A stretch of 64,000 nucleotides of DNA from Pelomonas sp. Root1444 (GCF_001426885.1 NZ_LMFP01000029.1:73088-137087); one strand, 5' to 3'; counted from the stretch's first letter, positions 16,075 to 25,569 are shown. A program made the numbers and translations. Notes: a model not told the origin generated them from the letters alone.

Positions 16075-18293
16075 TCAGTACACGATAGGGCGTCGAAAAG
16101 GGCTTTCAGCGATAGGTCGTTTGGATCCTCAGCCAAGATGCTTTCACGGTGTTTGATATGAAAGAATTTGGAGGCTCGTCCTGAAGCTTGTCTGATCTCT
16201 TCCTTCAAGTAGTCATGCTCCATCAGAATTCTGCAGAGTACAGGCCAGTCTGAATCATTGACAATCTTGCTCGCCTGGAAGTCCTCGTTATCCGCTCGCA
16301 GCCAGTGCTGCCGAAGCCGCGCTGCACGCATCAGGAGCGTGTAAATGGGTTTATTGCGAAGCGTATAGGAAGCAAGTTTTCCCGCGTTTGTCGCATTCGC
16401 GTCTCGCCCGTGAGCGTCGAGCCATGCGGCCACCTCTTCCGTGCCGATTATTTCGGCCCCATTGGCCATCGAAATTTTCGTGGGCGACGGGAAGGACGGT
16501 GATACGCGAGCCGATTCATCGGCGAGCAGGCTACTAACTGACGATCCTATCCAGGTCAATTCAGAAAGGTCAGCGCCGCGCACATCAAGTTGATTAATTT
16601 CGAAGTTGGTTAGCGTCGCGCCAGGACACGAGCCACGAATGAGGGCGTCATCAATCTGAAACTCCCGCAACTCTATGGAGGACTGACTTTGAACCGATGG
16701 TAAGGCAGCGAGCACCAATGCCCCGACGTTCCGTAGTCCACGGTCTGCGCTGGTATAGCCCATCGGCAAGTTGGAAGCACATTCCCAGAATGATGAAAAT
16801 TGCTCTGGACCAGAAATGGCGGCCTCTGCAGCTACATCACTGAATACACTCAAGAACTCAGCGCCCAGCAAGTTGCGCCGAATAAATTTTGGCACATCCC
16901 CGCGACCCAATGCTCGAATTGAAACGATGGCCACAAAATAGCTCAGCAAATACGAGTGCATGAACTTTTTGAAGCCGGGACGTTCGTCATTGACAAAAAA
17001 CGCTACGACGCTTGCGCGATTCTTAATAAGCGTAGTTACCTCCGCAGGCAACCCTTCTTTAAGACTTGCCTCACCAATCCAAGACAGCTCACTTGCATCC
17101 AGAGATTCAGTCTGTGAATCAGCCATTTGCCGAGCCACCTCACATAAAAACTCGCCGACGAAGTTCTCTCTTTCTCCTTGATCCATCACAGCTTGGACTG
17201 GTTTTCCGAATAGGCCGGCCTCGCGTCGAATCATTTGATTCACAAGCAGCGGAGTGAGATACCTCTCGTGCTTGTCCTTCAGTTCCTTCGGTTTGACGTG
17301 TTCGGCCAGTATGCGAAGAAAGACTGGGCGTAAAGCGAAGGAATCCGCTTCCAGTAGCACGGAAATCGAAGGTATTTCGAAATTTGCTTCAGTCCAGTTA
17401 TGCCTTTTGAGCCATTCCTTGGCTTGATCAGTTGTCGGCGTCCTCAGCGTAAGACCGGTGACTATGTCCACAGATTCACGAAGCGCTGGTACGTCTTTCA
17501 GCAATCGCGACCGGCCAATGAAGGTGTCGCGGCCGGCCAGGATCAGCGAGCCCTTGCCGCGTATGAAGGTCACTAGCTCGCCAAGTTGAGCCCATGCCAT
17601 TTCGTAACCGTTTGGATCGGCAAGTTCGTCGAAGCCGTCGATTGCGATTACGACAAGTCCGTGCTTGGCTAAGATGGGAATTTGATCATAAGTGATCTGC
17701 GAACGGATGGTCTGCAAGCTGAATGCCATTAGGTCGAGCAGATTGGACAGCACTCGTCCGCGGCTCTTCACATGCAGTATTAGTGGCCTTGCTGTTGTTC
17801 GATAACCCTCGGCTCGCAAGAGGGCAAGTTGTTCTATTAAGCTCGTCTTGCCGATACCTGCCGGACCATCTATTAGCAAGATCTCCGATGCGTCATCGGG
17901 TCGCGCAGCGCTCCCAAGGAGCGCATCGACTGCGTCAAGGGAGCGAATGTCGGTCGAGTTGTGTGTCGTGCCGCAAAACGGAAGCAGACCTGATGCTCCG
18001 GGGAGCTCTCTTTTCAGCAGTTCACGCTGAGAATCCGCCCAACGCCGTAGATTCGAAAACAACTCCGAGGCCAAAGCTGCAGATAAGCTCGCGAAATTCC
18101 GCGCAGGCGTCGTACCCCAGGTACATTGAACCTTGCCGCTTGTTTTGTCTAGCACTAAACGAAGAGGGCGACCTTCCCGCGTCAGCTTGAGAGATATCTT
18201 GTCACTCTGTTCGGTAGCCTTGACTGCGTTGTCACCGATGTCGCTAAACGGAGCAAGATCAGCAACCAATTCGTCGCGAGTAATATTAGCCAT
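16071..18293 (-). CDS. NACHT-type STAND NTPase, candidate conflict/defence protein
   Basis: 740 residues. An N-terminal 120-residue region without recognised fold precedes a P-loop NTPase: Walker A DGPAGIGKTS (142-151), Walker B VVIAIDGFDEL (214-224, with the DxxDEL form usual in NACHT), sensor-1-like SLILAGRDTF (249-258), a helical part with LRPVFLRILAEHV (321-333), and FMHSYLLSYFVA (444-455), matching the FxHxxxxxYxxA pattern that follows NACHT modules. Residues about 545-585 (e.g. ATLTNFEINQLDVRGADLSE) look like short pentapeptide-type repeats and may form the sensing end. It overlaps by eight bases the upstream NYN nuclease gene and has no own ribosome site. G+C near 50% and AT-ending codons set both genes apart from the surroundings, a sign of transfer. 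A bacterial innate-immunity NTPase is the likeliest role; this is inference. Confidence 0.78.
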   Translation of the reverse strand: MANITRDELVADLAPFSDIGDNAVKATEQSDKISLKLTREGRPLRLVLDKTSGKVQCTWGTTPARNFASLSAALASELFSNLRRWADSQRELLKRELPGASGLLPFCGTTHNSTDIRSLDAVDALLGSAARPDDASEILLIDGPAGIGKTSLIEQLALLRAEGYRTTARPLILHVKSRGRVLSNLLDLMAFSLQTIRSQITYDQIPILAKHGLVVIAIDGFDELADPNGYEMAWAQLGELVTFIRGKGSLILAGRDTFIGRSRLLKDVPALRESVDIVTGLTLRTPTTDQAKEWLKRHNWTEANFEIPSISVLLEADSFALRPVFLRILAEHVKPKELKDKHERYLTPLLVNQMIRREAGLFGKPVQAVMDQGERENFVGEFLCEVARQMADSQTESLDASELSWIGEASLKEGLPAEVTTLIKNRASVVAFFVNDERPGFKKFMHSYLLSYFVAIVSIRALGRGDVPKFIRRNLLGAEFLSVFSDVAAEAAISGPEQFSSFWECASNLPMGYTSADRGLRNVGALVLAALPSVQSQSSIELREFQIDDALIRGSCPGATLTNFEINQLDVRGADLSELTWIGSSVSSLLADESARVSPSFPSPTKISMANGAEIIGTEEVAAWLDAHGRDANATNAGKLASYTLRNKPIYTLLMRAARLRQHWLRADNEDFQASKIVNDSDWPVLCRILMEHDYLKEEIRQASGRASKFFHIKHRESILAEDPNDLSLKALFDALSCTE

Positions 18294-18936
18294 TGATCAA
18301 AATTCCGTCTAATGGTAGCAAACTTGATCTGATATTTTTTTGCAGTATCATCGCTCTTGAATTAGTGCCTGTGAGCGCAAATTCTGCCGTATATACTGGG
18401 GGAATGAAATCATCATCCTCAGTGACTACTACGATCCAACGTGTCTTATCCCGATGGGCAGTCACCACTACATCAGAGGCGAGCGCCGTATCCACCATTT
18501 TTTCCTCCCAGCCGCCTCTGGAACGAGGTCGCACTGTGTCGGACAAATGGCAGCCGAGTTTGCGATGGAGACGAGAGGCGGAGGCTTCGAGAAGATGGTC
18601 TCCGAACTCCACTAGGGGCGAGAACACGACGTTGGGCCGCTGCGATAAGGAAGCAAAGTCGGCTTTCGCAACGGTAATCTGCGCCGCCTTGCGATTTGGG
18701 GTGACTTCGTACCCCTTGTGCCAGCCATGATAAAGCCGCAGCGCGACCCTAAATCGTAGGCTTCCATCGATCGAGGCGAGGCACCGGGCGACGCGCCGAA
18801 CGGTCTGCTTGAATGCAGCATCGGCTGTTCCTACGGGGTCCGTGTCCTTGTCCCTCTTCGTGAGTAGTAACTGAGAATTCCAGTCGATGAATGCGCTCAC
18901 ATTGACAATGGTGGAAGCCGCGGGTATTGATTGCAT
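18286..18936 (-). CDS. NYN/PIN-like nuclease-domain protein, partner of the NACHT NTPase
   Basis: 216 residues, no signal peptide. Acidic residues sit where NYN (PIN-like) nucleases bind metal: Asp18 in VSAFIDWNSQ, the segment EEKMVDTALASDV (144-156; Lys146, Asp149, Asp155) and VVTEDDDFIPP (171-180), equivalent to the SGDxDF motif, with Asp174 and Asp176. These NYN proteins usually cut RNA. The gene ends inside the start of the NACHT gene (8-base overlap), so the two products are made together; the NTPase may sense and control, and the nuclease may act as effector. Low G+C as in its partner. It might instead be an inactive or regulatory PIN-like protein, since two of the expected acids need alignment to confirm. 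Confidence 0.75.
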   Translation of the reverse strand: MQSIPAASTIVNVSAFIDWNSQLLLTKRDKDTDPVGTADAAFKQTVRRVARCLASIDGSLRFRVALRLYHGWHKGYEVTPNRKAAQITVAKADFASLSQRPNVVFSPLVEFGDHLLEASASRLHRKLGCHLSDTVRPRSRGGWEEKMVDTALASDVVVTAHRDKTRWIVVVTEDDDFIPPVYTAEFALTGTNSRAMILQKNIRSSLLPLDGILING

Positions 18937-18947
18937 GCGCCAACTCT

Positions 18948-18956
18948 ATCGCTTAT
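18948..18956. repeat. Right copy of 9-bp direct repeat bordering the low-G+C module
   Basis: ATCGCTTAT, same orientation as at 16066-16074; it lies 12 bases upstream of the nuclease start codon, within its probable 5' region. TGGGGATCA also occurs twice just outside (18993-19001 region and again near 19013-19021). Confidence 0.35.
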
Positions 18957-19020
18957 CAGCCACCGGCCACCCCTCCACAGCATGATTGCTGGGGATCAAT
19001 GGGGCAGGATCTATTGGGGA

Positions 19021-20835
19021 TCAGGGCGAACTCTCAAACCTGTCCCCTTCCTCCTCCAACCCAAACTGCATCGCCGCCAATTTTGCATACAGCCCGCCGC
19101 GCGCTACCAGCTCGTCGTGCCGCCCGATGTCGACGATGCGTCCCGCGTCCAGCACGACGATGCGGTCCGCCTTCTGGATCGTCGCCAGCCGGTGCGCAAT
19201 GACCAGCGTCGTGCGGTGCTGCATTGCCGCCTCCAACGCCGCCTGAACGACGCGTTCGCTCTCCGCATCCAGCGCGCTGGTGGCTTCATCCAGCAGCAAC
19301 AGCGGCGGGTTCTTCAACATCGCCCTCGCGATGCTGATGCGCTGGCGCTGGCCACCGGAGAGCCGCACGCCGCGCTCGCCCAGGAAGCTGGCGTAGCCCT
19401 CGGGCAGCGCGCGGATGAAGTCGTCGGCGAAGGCGGCGCGAGCGGCGGCGATGACCTCGTCGTCGGTGGCGGTGGGCCGGCCGTAGCGGATGTTCTCCAT
19501 CGCGGTGGTGGAGAAGATGACGCTGTCCTGCGGTACCAGGCCGACGTTGCCGCGCAGCTCGGCCAGGCTCAGCTCGCGCGTGGGCACGCCGTTCAGGCGG
19601 ATCTGGCCGGACTGCGGGTCGTAGAAGCGCAGCAGCAGCTGGAACACCGTCGTCTTGCCGGCCCCGCTGGGGCCGACGAGGGCGACCGTTTCGCCGGGTG
19701 CGATGGTCAACGACAGGTCGTCCAGCGCGGCGGTCAGTGGCCGTGAGGGGTAATGGAAGCGGACCTGGTTGAACTCCACACGGCTGCCACCCGTCGCGAC
19801 GGTCAGCGATTTCGGCGTGGCCGGGTCCGCCACCGGGGAGCGCGCTTCCATCAGCTCGATGAGGCGCTCCGTGGCGCCGGCCGCGCGCAGCACGTCGCCC
19901 CACACCTCGGCCAGCACGGCGACCGAGCTGACCAGCAGCGTCACGTAGACCACCGTCTGGCCCAGGTGCCCCGCGGAGATCTTGCCGGCGATGACGGCCT
20001 GCGTGCCCTGGTACAGCCCCCACAGCATGGCGCCGAACACGGCGGTGATGATGAAGGCCACCATGAAGCTGCGCACCCGTGTGCGCTTGCGGGCGACGTC
20101 GAACGCGGCCTCGCTGGCGGCGGCGAAGCGCCTGGCCTCGGCCCCTTCCTGCGTGTAGCTCTGCACCACGGTGACGGCGTTCAGCACCTCCGCGGCGATG
20201 GCCGAGGTGTCGGCCACGCGGTCCTGGCTGGCGCGTGACAGCTTGCGCACGCGCCGGCCGAAGTACAGCGCCGGCGCGACGATGAGCACCAGCAGGCCCA
20301 GCACCTGGCCCATCACGTAGGGGTTGGTGGCAACCAGCATGATCAGCGCGCCCGTGCCCAGCACGAGGTTGCGCAGGCCCATGGACAGGCTGGAGCCGAC
20401 GACCGTCTGCACGACCGTCGTGTCGGTCGTGATGCGGCTCAGCACCTCGCCGGTCTGCGTGGTCTCGAAGAACTCGGGGCTCTGGCGCAGCACGTGGGTG
20501 TAGACGGCGTTGCGCAGGTCGGCCGTCACGCGTTCGCCCAGCCAGGTGACCATGTAGAAGCGCGAGGCCGAGAACAGCCCCAGCGCGGCGCCGACGGCGA
20601 ACATCGCCAGGAAGTGCTCGCGCAGCGCCATCAGCCGCTCGCCCGCGCTGCTGGCCGCGAAGCCGGCGTCGATGAGGCCGCGCAGCGCGATGGGGAAGGC
20701 CAGCGTCGCCAGTGCAGCCAGCACCAACAGCACCAGCGCCAGCACGATGCGGCCGCGGTACGGCCGCAGGAAGGGGGCGAGGCCGCTGAGCGAGCGGGCG
20801 TGCTTGGATGCAGGGCGGTCGGTGTTGGAACTCAT
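19021..20835 (-). CDS. ABC exporter, fused membrane and ATPase domains (MsbA-like)
   Basis: 604 residues from ATG 20835, which overlaps the aminotransferase stop as ATGA; the open frame extends 71 codons further upstream but within the aminotransferase gene. Six-helix type-IV exporter membrane domain (about 20-330) followed by an ATPase domain with Walker A GPSGAGKTT, signature LSGGQRQRIS and Walker B LLLLDEATSALD. Half-transporter working as a dimer in the inner membrane. Substrate not deducible; MsbA-like lipid or peptide exporters share this layout. Last gene of the eight-gene operon starting at 28205. Confidence 0.9.
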   Translation of the reverse strand: MSSNTDRPASKHARSLSGLAPFLRPYRGRIVLALVLLVLAALATLAFPIALRGLIDAGFAASSAGERLMALREHFLAMFAVGAALGLFSASRFYMVTWLGERVTADLRNAVYTHVLRQSPEFFETTQTGEVLSRITTDTTVVQTVVGSSLSMGLRNLVLGTGALIMLVATNPYVMGQVLGLLVLIVAPALYFGRRVRKLSRASQDRVADTSAIAAEVLNAVTVVQSYTQEGAEARRFAAASEAAFDVARKRTRVRSFMVAFIITAVFGAMLWGLYQGTQAVIAGKISAGHLGQTVVYVTLLVSSVAVLAEVWGDVLRAAGATERLIELMEARSPVADPATPKSLTVATGGSRVEFNQVRFHYPSRPLTAALDDLSLTIAPGETVALVGPSGAGKTTVFQLLLRFYDPQSGQIRLNGVPTRELSLAELRGNVGLVPQDSVIFSTTAMENIRYGRPTATDDEVIAAARAAFADDFIRALPEGYASFLGERGVRLSGGQRQRISIARAMLKNPPLLLLDEATSALDAESERVVQAALEAAMQHRTTLVIAHRLATIQKADRIVVLDAGRIVDIGRHDELVARGGLYAKLAAMQFGLEEEGDRFESSP

Positions 20836-21977
20836 CGGGTCAGGGTCTGTTTCAGCAGCTCGCAGGTGCGGGCGAGCATGGACGGCTGCAAGTCCTGGTG
20901 GCACAGCAGCTGCAGCACCTGCGTGCGCCAGCGCGCGCCGTGGTCGTCGTGGAAAGCCGGCACGCCGGGCCAGACGCGGTCCCAGCGGAACACGGCGCAA
21001 CCGGCGGCGCGCAGCGCGGCGTAGGCCGGCTCGGGGTCGTCCACCCACAGCGGCATCACATAGGGCGCGGCCTGGGCGGGCAGGGCGCCTAAAAGGGGCC
21101 GTGCGCCGGGCAGGCCCAGCGTGCCGCGGTAGAGGGTGTCGTAATGGGCGCGGCGGCGCTCGACGATGCGCCCGCGCGGCAGGCCGAAGAGGCGCTGCGT
21201 CAGTGCGGGCGGCGCCTGCTCACTGCGCACCAGGTCGCAGTCGGCCATCATCTCGGCCTCGGTCATCTCGCGCGGCGTGGCGGCCGACTGTGGCCGCGGC
21301 GGGCCGTTCTTCAGCCGGAACAGCGCGCGCAGCGGCGCGTTCAGGCCCGCCAGCCGGTGTTGTTCGCTGGCGCGCTCCAGCAGGTCCACCCAGGCCTTCA
21401 CCTGCTGCTTGGCGCCGGCCGGCTGCAGCGCCTGCGCGGGCAGCGGCCGGGCCGATGCCAGCAGGCCGCCTTCGGCCACCGGGAAGAACTTGGACACGCT
21501 GGCCGTCGCCAGATCGCCCCAGTGCCCCACCGGCCGCTCGCCGGCCTGGCCGAAGAAGCTGTGCGCGCAGTCCTCCACCAGCGCGATGCCGCGCGCATCG
21601 CACCAGGCGCGCACGGCGGCGAGGGACCGCGGCAGGCCGAACAGCTGGGCCACGACGAGGGCCCGCGTGCGCGGCGCGGGCGTGATCGCGTCCAGCGCGG
21701 GCAGGCCGTCGGCGCCCAGCGGATAGAACTGCACCGCGGCACCCGCCGCGCGCAGCGGCGCCACCAGCGTGGGGCAGTGGTAGCTCGGCGCCAGCACGCT
21801 GTCGCCGGGCTGCACGGCCAGCGCCTTCATCGCGGCGAACAACGCGGCGCGGCCGCTGGTGAGTAGCCGGGTGTGGGGCAGGTCGTCGACGGCGGGCAGG
21901 CCGCTGCCGCGCGGGCCGCCGAGGTTGTCCCAGCCGAAGGTGGGTCGTGTGGGCTGGCGTGCGTGATGCGAAGGCAT
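20832..21977 (-). CDS. DegT/DnrJ/EryC1/StrS-type aminotransferase family protein
   Basis: 381 residues from ATG 21977; an in-frame ATG at 22013 would add 12 residues and overlap the previous gene. PLP-dependent fold: SGRAALFAAM (41-50), YHCPT (67-71), Asp136 in VEDCAHSFFG for the pyridine nitrogen and Lys163 in TASVSKFFP for the Schiff base. Family members aminate keto-sugars or, less often, act on other scaffolds in secondary metabolism and cell-surface synthesis. No sugar-nucleotide genes are nearby, so its substrate is open. Sits between an AttH-like gene and an ABC exporter with tight spacing. Confidence 0.82.
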   Translation of the reverse strand: MPSHHARQPTRPTFGWDNLGGPRGSGLPAVDDLPHTRLLTSGRAALFAAMKALAVQPGDSVLAPSYHCPTLVAPLRAAGAAVQFYPLGADGLPALDAITPAPRTRALVVAQLFGLPRSLAAVRAWCDARGIALVEDCAHSFFGQAGERPVGHWGDLATASVSKFFPVAEGGLLASARPLPAQALQPAGAKQQVKAWVDLLERASEQHRLAGLNAPLRALFRLKNGPPRPQSAATPREMTEAEMMADCDLVRSEQAPPALTQRLFGLPRGRIVERRRAHYDTLYRGTLGLPGARPLLGALPAQAAPYVMPLWVDDPEPAYAALRAAGCAVFRWDRVWPGVPAFHDDHGARWRTQVLQLLCHQDLQPSMLARTCELLKQTLTR

Positions 21978-21987
21978 GGGCCGCGGA

Positions 21988-23025
21988 TTAGACCAGCGGC
22001 AGCTTGCCCGCATAACCGGTCAGCTCCAGATAGCCCCAGCCGACCTCGCGGCTGCCGCTGTCCAGCAGCCGCGCCGCGCCTTCCCAGTAGGCCAGGCCGC
22101 TGCTGCGCCGGGCGTCGATCTCCTGCGCGTCGAAGGCCGCGACCAGGCGCATCTCGCCGGCGGGGCTGCGCAGCCGCCATTCCACCGGCCAGCGTGCGCC
22201 GGTGGCCGGGCTGGTCCAGTGCCGCGTCGGCACCATGCCGACCTCCTCGGGCGCGAAGCTGCGGTCGACCACGCCGGGCATGCGCAGGCTGCCGCCGGCC
22301 CAGTGGCGCCTGCCGTCAGGGCGGCGCAGTTGGAATAGCGTCAGCGCGCGGCCGTCGTGCAGGTTGATGCCCAGCCAGTCCCAGCCCGCCGCGTCGCCGA
22401 CGTACTTGTCGCTCCATTCATGGTCCAGCCAGGCGCGGCCGGCCAGGCTGTGGCGCACGCCGTCCAGGCGCAGCGCGGCCTGGGCCAGCAGCTGCGGGCG
22501 CGAGTAGTAGTGGCTGTACTGGTCGGGCATCGGGCCCTTGCGCGAGAAGCCGGCCTCGCCCTGCAGCAGCGGCGCGTCGGGCGTGGCCAGTTCCAGCTCC
22601 AGGTTGAAGCCGGGGCCGCCGAAGGCCGCGCGGTAGCCGTCGCCTTCGCGCCGCAGCGTCCAGTCGCGCAGCTTCAGGTCGCAGTCACCCACGCGCGCCT
22701 GCACGGTGCCGGGCAGAGCGCGCAGCAGGCGCTGGCCGTGGCGCTGCTTCCTGGCGCCGAGGTCCGACAAGGCCACATGGCCCAGCAGCAACTGCTTGGC
22801 CGCCAGGCCGCTCGGGTGGTCGCCCGCAGCCGGGCCGGGCAGGCGGAAGAAGGTCAGCTGGTAGCCGAAGCGCGGCGGCGCACCGTCGCGGTCGCCGAGC
22901 AGGCCGGTGAGGTACCACCACTCGATGGTCTGCAGCGGGTGGGCGCCGAAGTCGGCAGGGAAGTTCAACGCCGCCCGCACCGGCAGCGGCAGCGCGGCGA
23001 GCAGCAGCGTGCGGCGTTTGATCAT
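21988..23025 (-). CDS. AttH-like (carotenoid-hydratase-fold, lipocalin-like) secreted protein
   Basis: 345 residues starting at ATG 23025, overlapping the permease stop by four bases. Basic start then hydrophobic stretch (IKRRTLLLAALPLPVRAALN) indicates export. The HPLQTIEWWYLTGLL segment (about 27-41) and LDHEWSDKYVG with WDWLGINL are typical of the AttH/CrtC-like double-lipocalin fold. In AttEFGH-type systems this protein is the extracytoplasmic part that accompanies a LolCDE-like ABC transporter, here encoded directly upstream. Carotenoid hydratase activity is unlikely because no carotenoid genes are present. Confidence 0.84.
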   Translation of the reverse strand: MIKRRTLLLAALPLPVRAALNFPADFGAHPLQTIEWWYLTGLLGDRDGAPPRFGYQLTFFRLPGPAAGDHPSGLAAKQLLLGHVALSDLGARKQRHGQRLLRALPGTVQARVGDCDLKLRDWTLRREGDGYRAAFGGPGFNLELELATPDAPLLQGEAGFSRKGPMPDQYSHYYSRPQLLAQAALRLDGVRHSLAGRAWLDHEWSDKYVGDAAGWDWLGINLHDGRALTLFQLRRPDGRRHWAGGSLRMPGVVDRSFAPEEVGMVPTRHWTSPATGARWPVEWRLRSPAGEMRLVAAFDAQEIDARRSSGLAYWEGAARLLDSGSREVGWGYLELTGYAGKLPLV

Positions 23026-25568
23026 GAGTCCTCCCTGACGGCGCGCACGGCGTCCGCGGCCAACGCGCGCCGGCCCGCCAGCAGCGACGCGCCGACGGCC
23101 GCGGCGAACGCCAGGCCCACCAGTGCCGCCAGCCGCCCGACCGGCAGGCTCAGCTCCATGCTCCAGTGAAAGCTCTGCGGGTTGACGACGTAGACCAGCA
23201 CGACGCTCAGGCCCAGCCCCAGCGCCAGCCCGGCCAGCGCGCCGGCGCCGCCGGTGAGGCTGGCTTCCAGCAGCAGCAGCCGCATCAACGCGCGCCGCGA
23301 CAGGCCCAGGTGGCGCAGCAGCCCGAACTCGCGCTTGCGCGCCAGCGCCTGGGCCGACTGGCTGGCGATGACGCCGAACAGGCCCACCGCCAGCGCCACA
23401 GCCTGCAGCCACAGCGTGATGGCGAAGCTGCGGTCGAACAGCTGCAGCGACAGCGTGCGCAGCTCACCCGCGGCGGCCGTCTCGACGTCGTCGCCGGCCA
23501 GGCGCTTGATGGCGGCGCGCGCGGCGTCCAGCGAACTGCCAGGCGCCAGCCACAGCGCCGTCTCGGTGGTCGACGGGTCGCCGCTGATGCGCCGGTAGTC
23601 GGGCAGCGCCACCCACAACGCCGTGCTCTGGCGCGAATAGTCGCGCCAGATGCCTTGCACCTGCAGCTTCACGACCCGGCCGCTGTCGATCAGCTCGGCC
23701 TGGAACACGCGGCCCGGCACGAGGCGGTCCCGGTCGCGGGCAGCCTCGTTGACCCACACCGCCACGGCGCCCGCGGCGGCCGGGCCCGTCCAGCGATCGA
23801 GCAGCGGCAGGCCGCCGGCGTCGACATCACGCGCCGTCAGCGCCACCGCATCGGCGCCGGGTGCGAGGCGCAGCCGCGCGGTGCGCTGCGGCGCGGTGCG
23901 GGCGATCTCGGGCAGGCGGGCCAGTTTGTCGATCAACGCCGGCGGCAGCGGCGCGGGCATGCCGTCGGCACCGCGCAAGGCGCTGCGGGCATACAGGTCG
24001 GCGGGCAGGGCGTCGTCCAGCCAGCGCGACAGCGACTCGCGGAAGCTGCCGATCATCACGGTCATCGCCACGGCCAGCGCCAGCGCCACCAGCACGCCGG
24101 CCAGCGACCGGCGCGCTTCGGTCGCCTGGTCGCGGCTGCGCTCGCGGGCCAGCAGCAGCAGCGCACCCGCCGGCAGCCGCGCCAGCGCCGCGCCCAGGCC
24201 GCGCACGAGGGCCGGCACCAGCGCCAGCCCGCCCGTGAGCAGGCACAGCATGGACAGGTAGGCGGCCACCGGCGTGCCGTCCCAGACCGGCGGCAGCCAG
24301 GCCAGCGCCGCGCCCAGCGCCAGCAGGCCGAGGCCGACCCAGGCCGGCAGCGTGCGGCCGGCCGGCAGGCCCAGGCCCTTGAGCACGAGGGCCGGCGCGA
24401 TGCGCCGCACGGTGACGGCCGGCGCCAAGGCCGCCAGCAACGCCGCAGCGAGGCCGAGCACCGCATAGGCCAGCGCCGGCAGCAGCAGCGGCTGGCCCAG
24501 CAGCAGGTCCGTCGACGAGCCGCTGGCGCCGTGCAGGCCCAGGTCGCTGCCCAGCAGCTTCAACGCGCCGGCGGCCAGGCCCACGCCGAGCGCCAGGCCC
24601 AGCGCCGTGCCGATGGCGCCGATCACCAGGCCCTCGACCAGGATGAGCCGCCAACGCATGCCGGCCGACACGCCCAGCACGCCCACCAGCGCCCACTGCG
24701 GCAGCCGCTGCGCGGTGGCCAGCGACAGCACCGCGTAGACGAGGAAGCTGCCGGTGAAGAGGGCCATCAGCGCCAGCAGCCCGAGGTTGACGCGGTAGGC
24801 GCGCGTCAGGTCGGACAGGCGCTCGCCTTCGTCGGCGGGCGGCGCGGCCTTCCAGCGCGCCGGCAGGCTCTTGGCCCAGGTGGCGGCGTCCACGCCGGGC
24901 ATGAGCTGCACATCGATGCGGTCCAGCGCGCCCAGCCGGCCGAACAGGGCCTGGGCGTCGGCGATGTCCAGCACGCCCAGCGGCGCGCTGCCGGCGGCAA
25001 TGCGGCCGCCGACCTGGAGCTCGATGTCGCGCGGTTCGGTGCTGCCGGGCTGGACCAGGCGCAGCGTCAGCGTCGTCGCGTCGGGCGGGAGGTGGTTGCG
25101 GGCCGCGGCGTTCAGGTGCACGAGGTTGGCGCCGAGCAGCCCCATCAGGCCGCCGTCGACCTGCGGCGTCAGCTCCGCGGCCATCGGCCGGCCGTTATTC
25201 GCGGCGGCGAGCAGGGCCATCGGGTCCAGGCCGATGAGCCGGATGGGCAGCACCCGCCCGTCACGCCCGGTTTGTCCGGGCCACACCGCCATCGCTTCGA
25301 CCACCGGGTTGGCAGCGGCCACTTCGGGGCGGTTGAGCAGCTCGGCGAGGTCGGCATCGGTCAGCGGGCCGGACGGGGCGCGCAGCACCAGGTCGGGCTG
25401 GCCGTTGACGCCGCGGGCGGCACGGGCGAATTCGGTGAGGGCGGCGCCATTGAGCAGGTGCACGCCGAAGGCGAGGGCGACGCCGAGCATGACGGCCACG
25501 ATGGCGAGCAGGACGCGGCCGGGTTGGTCGCGCCAGGCGGGCCAGGTGAGGTGGCGCCAGAGGCGCAT
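23022..25568 (-). CDS. FtsX-type ABC transporter permease (AttF/AttG-like fusion)
   Basis: 848 residues from ATG 25568, one base after the hydrolase stop. N-terminal membrane helix (VLLAIVAVMLGVALAFGVHL), a large periplasmic domain (about 45-240), then repeated groups of membrane helices, a second periplasmic domain (about 530-700) and four C-terminal helices. This is the duplicated FtsX/MacB-PCD layout of long permeases such as YbbP. It needs the ATPase encoded upstream (26455-27108). Likely moves lipophilic or envelope material rather than importing nutrients; the substrate is unknown. Confidence 0.87.
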   Translation of the reverse strand: MRLWRHLTWPAWRDQPGRVLLAIVAVMLGVALAFGVHLLNGAALTEFARAARGVNGQPDLVLRAPSGPLTDADLAELLNRPEVAAANPVVEAMAVWPGQTGRDGRVLPIRLIGLDPMALLAAANNGRPMAAELTPQVDGGLMGLLGANLVHLNAAARNHLPPDATTLTLRLVQPGSTEPRDIELQVGGRIAAGSAPLGVLDIADAQALFGRLGALDRIDVQLMPGVDAATWAKSLPARWKAAPPADEGERLSDLTRAYRVNLGLLALMALFTGSFLVYAVLSLATAQRLPQWALVGVLGVSAGMRWRLILVEGLVIGAIGTALGLALGVGLAAGALKLLGSDLGLHGASGSSTDLLLGQPLLLPALAYAVLGLAAALLAALAPAVTVRRIAPALVLKGLGLPAGRTLPAWVGLGLLALGAALAWLPPVWDGTPVAAYLSMLCLLTGGLALVPALVRGLGAALARLPAGALLLLARERSRDQATEARRSLAGVLVALALAVAMTVMIGSFRESLSRWLDDALPADLYARSALRGADGMPAPLPPALIDKLARLPEIARTAPQRTARLRLAPGADAVALTARDVDAGGLPLLDRWTGPAAAGAVAVWVNEAARDRDRLVPGRVFQAELIDSGRVVKLQVQGIWRDYSRQSTALWVALPDYRRISGDPSTTETALWLAPGSSLDAARAAIKRLAGDDVETAAAGELRTLSLQLFDRSFAITLWLQAVALAVGLFGVIASQSAQALARKREFGLLRHLGLSRRALMRLLLLEASLTGGAGALAGLALGLGLSVVLVYVVNPQSFHWSMELSLPVGRLAALVGLAFAAAVGASLLAGRRALAADAVRAVREDS

Positions 25569-25569
25569 G

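Noticed and set aside
21988..23025. Carotenoid 1,2-hydratase (CrtC)
   Set aside because: Only the fold is shared; no carotenoid genes nearby, and the LolCDE-like neighbours match AttH systems.
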